Of a stretch of DNA of 64,000 nt, positions 34,899-42,048 are shown in pieces. Positions within the stretch are counted from its first letter, which is position 1. Each line of letters opens with the position of its first letter. The position numbers were made by a program, and so were the translations under genes. The notes beneath the pieces are model-generated. The model was not told the DNA's origin. It worked only from the letters and a program-made list of their open reading frames with translations, and did not search any database. The stretch spans positions 124,001 through 188,000 of the forward strand of contig JAHBTU010000005.1 of assembly GCA_019638455.1 (NCBI GenBank). The letters run 5' to 3'. Source of the stretch: Saprospiraceae bacterium. GTDB lineage: Bacteria > Bacteroidota > Bacteroidia > Chitinophagales > Saprospiraceae.

Positions 34899-35154
34899 GG
34901 TTTGAGGGTTTCTGGTTTGAAGGTTTGGGGGTTTGGGGGTTTCTGGTTTGAAGGTTTGGGGGTTTGAGGTTTGAGGGTTTCTGGTTTGAAGGTTTGGGGG
35001 TTTGAGGGTTTCTGGTTTGAGGGTTTCTGGTTTGAGGGTTTCTGGTTTGGGGGTTTGAGGTTTGAAGGTTTCTGGTTTGAAGGTTTCTGGTTTGAAGGTT
35101 TCTGGTTTGAAGGTTTCTGGTTTGAAGGTTTCTGGTTTGAGGGTTTGGGGGTTG
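34879..35154 (+). repeat. Minisatellite of 15-bp units
   Basis: About 275 bases of degenerate tandem repeats built on TTTGAAGGTTTCTGG, with variants TTTGAGG, TTTGGGGG. On the minus strand the unit reads KPSNQ over and over. It begins inside the MFS gene end. It is not a CRISPR: unit length is short and there are no spacers. It is strongly strand-biased (almost no C on the plus strand). Confidence 0.92.
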
Positions 35155-35162
35155 TATAGGAG

Positions 35163-35408
35163 GGGTGTTTAAAAACTGTGTCAGCGCGTGGAATGTGATT
35201 GAACACAGCGTGCATTGAGTGCTGCACAGAGAGCCACAGAAGGAGGGTGTTCAGAAAAGCGTGTCAAACCATACCGGGTGTTTTCTTTATGCACAATAAA
35301 CACCGCGCCTAAAGGAATGTAAATTGTTGAAAACCAAAACTCTGTGCCTCCGTGTCTTTGTGTTTTCTTATTGCCTCCATTAGAATGACACAGTTTTGTG
35401 AACACCCT
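35163..35408. mobile_element. 246-bp composite MITE-like element
   Basis: The left end GGGTGTTTAAAAACTGTGTC (35163-35182) and the right end, reversed, GGGTGTTCACAAAACTGTGT (35407-35388) are near-identical inverted repeats. A third copy of the end, GGGTGTTCAGAAAAGCGTGT, lies inside at 35245-35264 in the same orientation as the left end, suggesting nested or partly deleted insertion. No transposase is encoded. The ends are of a kind seen in IS256-like elements, but that link is a guess. Confidence 0.7.
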
Positions 35409-35440
35409 CGTCATTTATTTCGGGCTGACAAACCTTTCGC

Positions 35441-35620
35441 TATAGTCAACGCAAATCAGCCCCGTCCGCTTCACTTGGCCGGGCAAGCCCCTGAGCACAG
35501 GTTCTGACAAGGTGGTTTTGAACGAACGGTGCTCGCAATCCTTTGGAAATCATGCAAATCAATCAAGGAAATCCCTGCCTTGCCAACTGGCAGGTTCAAA
35601 TCCTCTTTAATCTGGGTATA
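35441..35620 (+). repeat. 180-bp repeat family, copy 4, full length
   Basis: A complete 180-bp copy with TATA at both ends (TATAGTCAACGCAAATCAGC ... TTTAATCTGGGTATA). Read on the other strand it encodes YTQIKEDLNLPVGKAG and FQRIASTVRSKPP, phrases preserved in the other copies. It lies in a nest with the minisatellite, the 246-bp element and a hairpin repeat. Confidence 0.9.
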
Positions 35621-35670
35621 TGTGGTTTCGCTCATCACGGTAAGCAGGCCAAGGTTGCTCAAAAGACAAT

Positions 35671-35766
35671 GTCTCACAAGTGATATTTGTTGATAGGACT
35701 TACTAAGATTCACAGGATTCGCGCCCTTCTTCGGGAGAAAATCTTGTAAATCTTGTAAATCCTGTC
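35671..35766. repeat. 109-bp hairpin repeat family, copy lacking right outer arm
   Basis: Begins GTCTCACAAGTGATATTTG as in the copy at 10842, then a diverged GATAGGACTTACTAAGATT arm pairing with AATCTTGTAAATCCTGTC at 35749-35766. The outer ACTTGTGAGAC arm is missing. Confidence 0.65.
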
Positions 35767-35809
35767 AGAAAAATAATTTTTGGCCAACACAGCCTGTCGC
35801 AAACCTTCA

Positions 35810-36394
35810 TCAGCGATTGGCGCGCAAATTCAAAAACATCTTGAATCCGAACCGTGCGGACACGACCTGCGCTTTGGTGTGGTAGCGCCCGTCGAGAAAT
35901 ACCTCGTAGTTCTTGAACACATCACGGATGAAGAAGTATCCGAACTCTGCCCCTACGGTGTAGTCCAAACCGGTAGTGTTGTCCCCCGCGGTAGTTAGAT
36001 TCCTCGTGTCAAATGTGTAAAGCAGGCCGCCCTTAGCCAACGCGGTAAAAGCATTGGCGTGTGTCTTCGAGCATTTGTTGCCGTTGGTGCGGTACATTCC
36101 TACGCCGACCTCAAGCACTCCATAGGGCGTGGTGAGGAAGGAATCGCCCACGTCGTCGGCTTTGGGGTCAACGGTGAAGGAAGCGCCCCCGCCAATCCGA
36201 GCCGTGCTCCAGTGGGTGGCGACGTTCATGGTGGTCTCAAGACCTGCGCCGAGGCGATTGCCGATTTTTTCCACATCGGGCGAGGTGAAGTAGATGACCG
36301 GGACATCGAGGAAAAGACGTGGGCCGCCGTATTGTGCCTGCGCAACGAGCGAGCATCCCGTCAAGGCGACCGCGAACAAGAGTTGTTTCTTCAT
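35810..36394 (-). CDS. Small outer membrane beta-barrel protein, unknown function
   Basis: A 194-residue exported protein with signal peptide MKKQLLFAVALTGCSLVAQA. The mature part is rich in alternating hydrophobic strands (LGAGLETTMNVATHW, TPYGVLEVGVGMY, YTVGAEFGYFFIRDV, YEVFLDGRYHTKA, SARFGFKMFLNLRANR), consistent with an eight-stranded barrel of about 175 residues. The final residues lack the usual terminal phenylalanine. Start at 36394 gives the signal peptide; the longer open frame has no support. Confidence 0.7.
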   Translation of the reverse strand: MKKQLLFAVALTGCSLVAQAQYGGPRLFLDVPVIYFTSPDVEKIGNRLGAGLETTMNVATHWSTARIGGGASFTVDPKADDVGDSFLTTPYGVLEVGVGMYRTNGNKCSKTHANAFTALAKGGLLYTFDTRNLTTAGDNTTGLDYTVGAEFGYFFIRDVFKNYEVFLDGRYHTKAQVVSARFGFKMFLNLRANR

Positions 36395-36609
36395 ACGAAA
36401 AAGGGTAAGGTTTTGATGAAACGATTGGAGCAAAGATGCTACAATGTTGGGCTTCGCTGCTTTTTTGTAACTTGATTCGCCAAAATTCCTCATCTTGCCA
36501 TAGTTGCTACCCTCGATTTTGAGGGGTTTTGGAGTATGTCGAAAACTCGATGCTCCGAAAGATATCGAGTTTGCCAAGATTACTTTCTCTTTTCAGCAAA
36601 CAGCTCTGG

Positions 36610-37806
36610 CTACTGCTGCTCAACCACCTCCACCATGCGCCCAATCTCCTCCTCCGTGTTGTAATAGTGCGGCGACACTCGGAGTGCCCATGTCACGCCT
36701 TTTCGGGAAAAATCAATCTGCGCCACCGACAAGGGCGACAGACGGCAGTTGATGCGGTGTGCCCATAGTTTTTCGAGCAATGCTCTTGCTTCCCACTGCG
36801 GGGAATATGCCGTGACGATGCCGCACAGCGCCGTGCCTTTGTCCAACACTTGCACCCCGGGAAGCGCGCTCAATCGGTGGCGTAGCTGAACGGCGAGTTC
36901 TTTCACCCGATTTTCTATCCAATCCGTGCCCACTTCGAGGGCGTATTCGGCAGCGGCTTTGCTACCCAGCACTAGCGCCGGCGACATTTCCCAGTACTCG
37001 AAGCGCCGAGCGGTAGGCACCGTCGCGTATGCATCCGCGCTGAGCCAGTCGGCGCTGCGCAGGTCGGGGAACAGCATTTCCAAGCCTGCCGCCAGCGCCC
37101 GGTCGGATGCAAAAAGAAAGCCCGCTCCACGCGGCCCGCGCATGAATTTGCGCAGGGTGGCGGTGAGAAAGTCGCAGCCGATGCGCTCCACGTCCAACGT
37201 CATTTGGCCTGCCGACTGGCAGGCGTCCACCAGATACCAGACGCCGTGCTCGCGGCAGATTTGCCCGATGGCCTCCACTGGCTGCACGAGACCGCTGTTG
37301 GTGGGCACATGCGTCACGGCGGCCAACACGGGTCGGTGTTTTTTCAAAAGCATTTCAAAATCGCCCACATCCACCCCGCCTGACGCTGTGTCGCGTGCGC
37401 GGAGCAGCTTGACTCCCATTCTTTTTTGCAGGGCAAGGAAGGCGATTTGGTTCGACACATAATCGTTCTCAGTGGTCAGAATCGTATCGTCGGGTCGGAA
37501 TGGGATGGCGCTCAACACGCGGGCATAAGCATCGGTGGCGCTGGTGGCAAAGGCGATGTTGTGCGGTTTGGTGTGCAGCAGCCGAGCGACTGCCCTGTAA
37601 AAGCCAGCAATCGAAGCCGCGTTTTTGTCGGCAGCTTCATAGCCGCCGATGTGGGCTTCGAGGTCGAGGTATTCCTGCATGGCGCGAAGCACGGGCGAGG
37701 GTGGCAACGCGGCTCCCGCATTGTTGAGGTGAATGAGGGTTGGTTTGTCCGATGGGGCATCCGTGAGAGCAGGGGTGTCGGCGCGAAGCGCATCTATGGT
37801 TTTCAT
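36610..37806 (-). CDS. Class V PLP-dependent aminotransferase (cysteine desulfurase-like)
   Basis: A 398-residue PLP enzyme. Opening HLNNAGAALPPSPVLRAMQEYL, cofactor-site DACQSAGQMTLDV, and the Schiff-base lysine in TATLRKFMRGPRGAGFLFAS near residue 220 place it in aminotransferase class V, close to the isopenicillin epimerase/SufS-like branch. No SUF genes are nearby, and no active-site cysteine loop of a true desulfurase was identified, so the reaction is open. Its start is 10 bases downstream of the TPR gene stop on the same strand, suggesting an operon. Confidence 0.85.
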   Translation of the reverse strand: MKTIDALRADTPALTDAPSDKPTLIHLNNAGAALPPSPVLRAMQEYLDLEAHIGGYEAADKNAASIAGFYRAVARLLHTKPHNIAFATSATDAYARVLSAIPFRPDDTILTTENDYVSNQIAFLALQKRMGVKLLRARDTASGGVDVGDFEMLLKKHRPVLAAVTHVPTNSGLVQPVEAIGQICREHGVWYLVDACQSAGQMTLDVERIGCDFLTATLRKFMRGPRGAGFLFASDRALAAGLEMLFPDLRSADWLSADAYATVPTARRFEYWEMSPALVLGSKAAAEYALEVGTDWIENRVKELAVQLRHRLSALPGVQVLDKGTALCGIVTAYSPQWEARALLEKLWAHRINCRLSPLSVAQIDFSRKGVTWALRVSPHYYNTEEEIGRMVEVVEQQ

Positions 37807-37815
37807 AAGACAACA

Positions 37816-39339
37816 TCACTTTGTTCGCCCCAACCCCGCTTTGGCTTGGGCGTGGAGGCTAGCGGCGTATTCTTCCGGTTTTATGCTTAAGCATCGCTGA
37901 AAAGCCGCGCGGGCGTTGGCCTTGTCTTTGATTTCCTCATAAAGCAAGCCGAGTTGAAGCGCCGCGTTGCAGGCAAAATACCACGGGTCTTTGGCGCCGC
38001 TTTCTATGGTTTGGGTGTAGAGCTGGGTGGCTTCGTGGGTTTTCCCCATTTTGTGTGCGATGCGCCCCAAGCGATAGGAGTATTCGAGCTTTTTCTTGCG
38101 GTCGCTGGCATAATCGGCGGCATTGTTTTTCAGCAAATCGTAAGCACGTTGGTAGTAGCCGCCATCAAACAGCAGCCGCGCCTTGAGCAGGCGCGGGTCG
38201 GGCATTTCTCCGCTATTGGCCTCGCGCAGGGCCGCCTTGTCGCTTTCGGAGCTGGCGGCTCCTTTGAGCTTGGCGTAGTTCATGTAGGTGCGGTAGCCCA
38301 TGTCGTTGTCGAACACCAAGTGATACCACGCGAGCTTCTGGTATGCTTCCTTGAGGCCATTTTCTCCTTTGAACTGGTTGGTAAATGTTTCAAGTGCCTT
38401 GTGCGCGTCGGCATCGAGGCGGCGGAGCTGGGCGAGGCCGAGCAAGTAGTTGCGGTAATGAAAAGGTGCGTATTGCTTGCCCGTTGGGCTTTGTTGCAAG
38501 ACTTTGATGGCTTCGTCGTTTTGGCCGTTGCGCATGGCTACTGTGGCGATTACATACGCGGCAAGAGGGTTTGTTTTGGGAGAGAGTTTGCTGGTTTTCA
38601 GGATTTGCCAAGCTTGCTCGCTTTGGTTGTTCAAGTACAGTTGGAGGAAAGAATATGCCACGACGGCTTCATCCTCAAATGGGAAATCGCGGCTTTTGGC
38701 GTAGGCCAACACTTCTTCCAGTTCGCGCATTCCTTGTTCCGTGCTGCCTTCCATGCCGCCAAGTGTTTTTACGGCCCACCTGAACTCCTCCGGCACGTTG
38801 CCGATGAGGGCGTGCATGATGCCGAGGCTCTTTTTGTTGGGCATGAAATCGGGGAACTTGCGCTGATTTTCCTCGAGCAAGGTGTAGGCCTGCTTGATGT
38901 CGCTCAGGGTGGTGAGGAAGTCGTTGTATCGGCTGCGAGTGATGGCCCATTGGAGGCGGATTTCGGATTGGGTGTAGAGTAGCCAAGGTGAGCTAGCTGG
39001 CCCCTTGGCTATTTTCTCCAAGCGCGGTTCCATGTTTTTGGCCAGCCGCCGATACTCGTTTTTGTCGTCGTTGATAAAAATGGTGAAGAAGTCGAGATAA
39101 TTTTCCAGATAAACGGCTATCAAATTGTCTGGCTCGTTGCGCTGCATGAGCGCCAAAGCCGCTTGGGCTTCCGAAAAACGCAGACTGGACACTTTGTTGT
39201 AAATGTCTTTGGCTGCTACGGAAAAATCGAAGTATTTGCCTTTTGCGTCGCCATCGAGCAGCGAGTTCGCCGGTTTGGCGCTTGTGGTGGCTCCAAGTAG
39301 GATGCAAAGCAGAAAAAGGAGGCGTGGCTGTTGTTGCAT
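37816..39339 (-). CDS. Exported TPR-repeat protein, unknown function
   Basis: A 507-residue protein with an N-terminal signal (LLFLLCILLGATTSA) and helical repeats throughout. The region FSEAQAALALMQRNEPDNLIA and the segment SLGIMHALIGNVPEEFRWAVK followed by GMEGSTEQGMRELEEVL recall DUF3808/Iml2-type TPR proteins. C-terminal TPRs are clear: YSYRLGRIAHKMGKTHEATQ, NAALQLGLLYEEIKDKANAR. It probably acts in the periplasm as a scaffold. It precedes the class V aminotransferase by 10 bases on the same strand. Confidence 0.78.
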   Translation of the reverse strand: MQQQPRLLFLLCILLGATTSAKPANSLLDGDAKGKYFDFSVAAKDIYNKVSSLRFSEAQAALALMQRNEPDNLIAVYLENYLDFFTIFINDDKNEYRRLAKNMEPRLEKIAKGPASSPWLLYTQSEIRLQWAITRSRYNDFLTTLSDIKQAYTLLEENQRKFPDFMPNKKSLGIMHALIGNVPEEFRWAVKTLGGMEGSTEQGMRELEEVLAYAKSRDFPFEDEAVVAYSFLQLYLNNQSEQAWQILKTSKLSPKTNPLAAYVIATVAMRNGQNDEAIKVLQQSPTGKQYAPFHYRNYLLGLAQLRRLDADAHKALETFTNQFKGENGLKEAYQKLAWYHLVFDNDMGYRTYMNYAKLKGAASSESDKAALREANSGEMPDPRLLKARLLFDGGYYQRAYDLLKNNAADYASDRKKKLEYSYRLGRIAHKMGKTHEATQLYTQTIESGAKDPWYFACNAALQLGLLYEEIKDKANARAAFQRCLSIKPEEYAASLHAQAKAGLGRTK

Positions 39340-39487
39340 GGAAAAATCGGCTTTCGATGTGGATTACACAAAATATGCGGATGGGGGGTGGTTTTTGGGT
39401 CTCTGGCTTTCAAGCACTTATTGAGGCCTTTTCACAAGTTTATACTTCGCTCCGCTGGGTTTTGGGTATGGCTAAAAGCGCAATCTG

Positions 39488-39542
39488 TTCAAAATCAGGG
39501 AGAGCGAGCATGGGCGTCTGACAAATCCTTGCGAATCAAGGT
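39488..39542 (+). repeat. 60-bp repeat family, copy 2
   Basis: AAATCAGGGAGAGCGAGCAT followed by GGGCGTCTGACAAATC and GCGAATCAAGGTATA. Similar to copies at 31659-31710 (reverse) and 41811-41870. Confidence 0.65.
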
Positions 39543-39551
39543 ATAAATGTC

Positions 39552-39576
39552 GACAGGATTGACGGGATTTACAGGT
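39552..39576. repeat. GACAGGATT hairpin repeat, half copy
   Basis: GACAGGATTGACGGGATTTA matches one arm of the 109-bp hairpin family; the pairing arm is absent. Confidence 0.5.
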
Positions 39577-39642
39577 TTTTCCCCTAAAAAGCGGTGGTGG
39601 GCTTTTCTCTCGCCAAAGGCCTCCACCGAAACAACCCTAATG

Positions 39643-39678
39643 AAGAAGACACACAGAAACGCTTCCATGTGTCTTCTT
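39643..39678 (-). terminator. Hairpin downstream of citrate synthase
   Basis: AAGAAGACACA (39643-39653) pairs perfectly with TGTGTCTTCTT (39668-39678). It lies 33 bases past the citrate synthase stop. The T-rich right half on the minus strand is consistent with a terminator. Confidence 0.6.
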
Positions 39679-39710
39679 ATTCAATGGCGAACGATGTGAG
39701 TGGGAATGGC

Positions 39711-41039
39711 TCAATTGCCGGCCGCCACACTGTATTCTTTCGCCAAATAACTTTTCACCCACTCGGTGGTGACTGATTTGGGCCGTTCCAGCGGAAGTCC
39801 GAGGGCGCGTGCCCAGCATTGGGCTGCCAAAACACCGAGCGCGCGACTTACCCCAAAGAGCACGGTGTAAAAATTGTATTGCGTGAGACCGTAGTGAATC
39901 AGCACGGCACCCGAGTGCGCGTCCACGTTGGGCCAAGGGTTTTTCACCTTGCCGAGGCTGGTGAGGATAGGCGGCACCACGTCAAAAATTTTCCAAACGA
40001 TTTTCACCAAGTCGCTGTCGGGTATATTGTCTTCGCAGAATTGACGCTGCGCCATGAAGCGCGGGTCGGGCTTGCGCAACACGGCATGCCCATAGCCCGG
40101 CACCACACGACCGCCAGCCAAGGTGCTTTTCACATATTCGCTGATTTGTTCGCGGCTGGGTTTGGAGGTGCCGAGGGTGTCCACCATTTTCTGAATCCAC
40201 CGAATGACTTCCTGATTGGCAAGCCCGTGCAAGGGGCCAGCGAGGGCGTTCATGGAGGCGCTGAGCGACAGGTAGGGGTCGCTGAGCATAGAGCCGACGA
40301 GGTGCATGGTATGTGCCGAACCATTGCCGCCTTCGTGGTCGGCATGGATGGTGAGGAAGAGGCGCATATATTCGAGAAAGCCCGTGTTGTCGTAGCCGAG
40401 CATGTGGGAAAAATTGCCACCCCAGTCGAGCGAAATATCAGGGAGGATATGCTCGCCCTTGTGATATACCCTGCGGAAAATGTAGGCCGCCACACGGGGT
40501 AAGCGGGCGACGAGGTTCATGGCATCCTCATAGGTGGCATCCCAGTATTCGGATTTGTTCATGCCCGAATTGTAGCGCTGCGCGAACACGCTGGTGTTCT
40601 GCATGGCCATGATGCCGACCGAAAATTGCGTCATTGGATGTGTGTCAATGGGCAAGGCTTCTATGGCTTTGAAAACATGGTCGGGCACGTTGGCGCGGCG
40701 CACCCAGTTCTCGGTGAGCCACTTTACCTGCTCTTTCGTGGGAATTTCGCCCACGAGCATGAGCCAAAATAGACCTTCGGGCAGGGGTTCTTTCCCGCCC
40801 GTGGCGCGGGGTAGTTTTTCACGAAGTTCGGGAATGGAATAACCGCGAAACCGGATGCCTTCCTCTGAATCGAGCAGCGATGGCTCCCAAAGCATACAAG
40901 TGATGTCGCGCATACCGCCATAGACTTGGTCGAGCCGCACTTCGTCCACCTTTTTGTCGCCGTGTTCTTTAAGCAGTTCCTTGACTTCTTTTGAAAGTGC
41001 CTGTGCTTTTTCGTAAAAATGTGCTTTTAATTGATCCAT
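39711..41039 (-). CDS. gltA: Citrate synthase, eukaryotic-type
   Basis: A 442-residue TCA-cycle enzyme condensing oxaloacetate and acetyl-CoA. It is of the long type close to mitochondrial enzymes rather than the E. coli hexameric type: FSHMLGYDNTGFLEYMRLFL, then HADHEGGNGSAHTMHLVGS, DPYLSLSASMNALAGPLHGL. Catalytic residues are the histidines in SAHTMHLVGS and PLHGLANQEV and the aspartate in WPNVDAHSGAVL. This type is known from Bacteroidota. The start at 41039 (MDQLKAHFYEKAQ) removes an unlikely ten-residue leader. Confidence 0.96.
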   Translation of the reverse strand: MDQLKAHFYEKAQALSKEVKELLKEHGDKKVDEVRLDQVYGGMRDITCMLWEPSLLDSEEGIRFRGYSIPELREKLPRATGGKEPLPEGLFWLMLVGEIPTKEQVKWLTENWVRRANVPDHVFKAIEALPIDTHPMTQFSVGIMAMQNTSVFAQRYNSGMNKSEYWDATYEDAMNLVARLPRVAAYIFRRVYHKGEHILPDISLDWGGNFSHMLGYDNTGFLEYMRLFLTIHADHEGGNGSAHTMHLVGSMLSDPYLSLSASMNALAGPLHGLANQEVIRWIQKMVDTLGTSKPSREQISEYVKSTLAGGRVVPGYGHAVLRKPDPRFMAQRQFCEDNIPDSDLVKIVWKIFDVVPPILTSLGKVKNPWPNVDAHSGAVLIHYGLTQYNFYTVLFGVSRALGVLAAQCWARALGLPLERPKSVTTEWVKSYLAKEYSVAAGN

Positions 41040-41176
41040 ACGATAGAGAGCGTGGAGGGTTAGGGCCAAAAGTGAGTGTAAAGGTATGTACTTTGGTATT
41101 TTTTAGGGAAAACAAGGGGGTAACACAAAGAACTGAGTATTTGTTGGGGTACATGCGGCATAATTCCGCCAACATT

Positions 41177-41605
41177 TCAATCCAAAATCTCAATCTGGCT
41201 GGGCTGACGCAGGGAAATGGAATAACGGAGGGCACCCGTCTTTTTCTCTTCGTGCTGGCGCACCTTGCCCGTCACTCTCACCTTCTTGCCCTCAAACTGT
41301 TCGATGGGCGCAAAAAACGGGAGATGTTGGCGGTAAATGGTGATGGAGAATGGCGTCTCCGGCCAAGCCCTGAACATATTGATAAACGAAATCACCCCGT
41401 CTTTCCCCTCGGTTTTGCCAGTACCCACCACAGTGCCGGTGATGCTCACCACTTGTGTGGCGAAATACTTCACCGAATCGCCACCTGTGAGGGCGATGGC
41501 ATCGGTTGTGATGCTGTCGTCGGGTTGGACTTGCGTCTGTCCAATAGCAAGGTGGGAAGAAAGTAGGAACGCGGACAGCAGGAGGTGGCGAAGCAGAGTG
41601 CTCAT
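41177..41605 (-). CDS. Exported OB-fold-like protein, unknown function
   Basis: A 142-residue protein with a signal peptide (LLLSAFLLSSHLAIG). The mature part, AIALTGGDSVKYFATQVVSI then GTVVGTGKTE, and FEGKKVRVTGKVRQHEEKK then YSISLRQPSQIEIL, has the strand pattern of an OB fold as in small periplasmic stress proteins. The segment KYFATQVVSITGTV corresponds to the usual start of such a domain. Function unknown. Its upstream side borders the repeat cluster at 41700-42048. Confidence 0.65.
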   Translation of the reverse strand: MSTLLRHLLLSAFLLSSHLAIGQTQVQPDDSITTDAIALTGGDSVKYFATQVVSITGTVVGTGKTEGKDGVISFINMFRAWPETPFSITIYRQHLPFFAPIEQFEGKKVRVTGKVRQHEEKKTGALRYSISLRQPSQIEILD

Positions 41606-41699
41606 AGCGAATAGGGAAAGCTAGGAATTTGACTGAGGGCGAAGGTAACGACATTCCGCTTTCCGAAAAGAGACTGTTATGTGAACCTACACTTTGCGT

Positions 41700-41797
41700 G
41701 GGTGCATTTCAAATTGTCGCTTTTTTACGCCGGAACAGCGTTCCGGCGTAAATCTGAACAACGTTCCAATTTACTTACGACAATTTGAAATGCACCC
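41700..41797. mobile_element. 98-bp MITE-like element with perfect 20-bp inverted ends
   Basis: GGGTGCATTTCAAATTGTCG (41700-41719) is the exact reverse complement of CGACAATTTGAAATGCACCC (41778-41797). An inner palindrome TTACGCCGGAAC/GTTCCGGCGTAA lies at about 41725-41751. No coding capacity. No target duplication is obvious. Confidence 0.8.
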
Positions 41798-41810
41798 TTT
41801 CGCGTCGTCA

Positions 41811-41870
41811 AGTTTTTACAAATCAGGGAAAGCGAGCATGAGCATCTGGCAAATCTTAACGAATCAAGGT
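41811..41870 (+). repeat. 60-bp repeat family, copy 3
   Basis: AAATCAGGGAAAGCGAGCAT, GAGCATCTGGCAAATC, ACGAATCAAGGT. It directly abuts the 180-bp repeat copy that begins at 41870. Confidence 0.65.
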
Positions 41871-42048
41871 ACACCCAGATGAAAGAGGATTTTAGCCAGC
41901 CGAATGGCAATGCAGGGATTCCCTTGATTGATTTGCATGGTTTTCAAAGGAGTGCAAGTGTCGTTCGTTCAAAGCCACCTTGTCCGACCCTTTACTCAGG
42001 GATTGCCCGGCCAAGTGAAGCGGGCAGGGCTGATTTGCGTTGGCTATA
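41870..42048 (-). repeat. 180-bp repeat family, copy 6, full length, reversed and diverged
   Basis: A reverse-oriented copy of 179 bp, ending GGCTATA at 42048 and starting TACACCCAGATGAAAGAGG. It is the most diverged full copy, but the encoded phrases KEDFSQPNGNAGIPLIDLHG and VVRSKPPCPTLYSGIARPSE still align with the others. Its end overlaps the stop region of homoserine dehydrogenase by 5 bases. Confidence 0.82.

Larger units (their letters stand above)
39340..39710. other. Non-coding gap with repeats between TPR gene and citrate synthase
   Basis: No gene is evident. The gap holds the 60-bp repeat (39488-39542), half of the GACAGGATT hairpin repeat (39552-39576) and the hairpin after citrate synthase (39643-39678). 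Confidence 0.6.

Noticed and set aside
34879..35154. Possible CRISPR array
   Set aside because: Units are 15 bases, contiguous and degenerate, with no spacers, leader or cas genes.
34757..35227. Minus-strand open frame rich in KPSNQ repeats, and its plus-strand partner
   Set aside because: It is a translation of the 15-bp minisatellite. A multiple-of-three unit without stops gives long frames on several strands; there is no start context or family.
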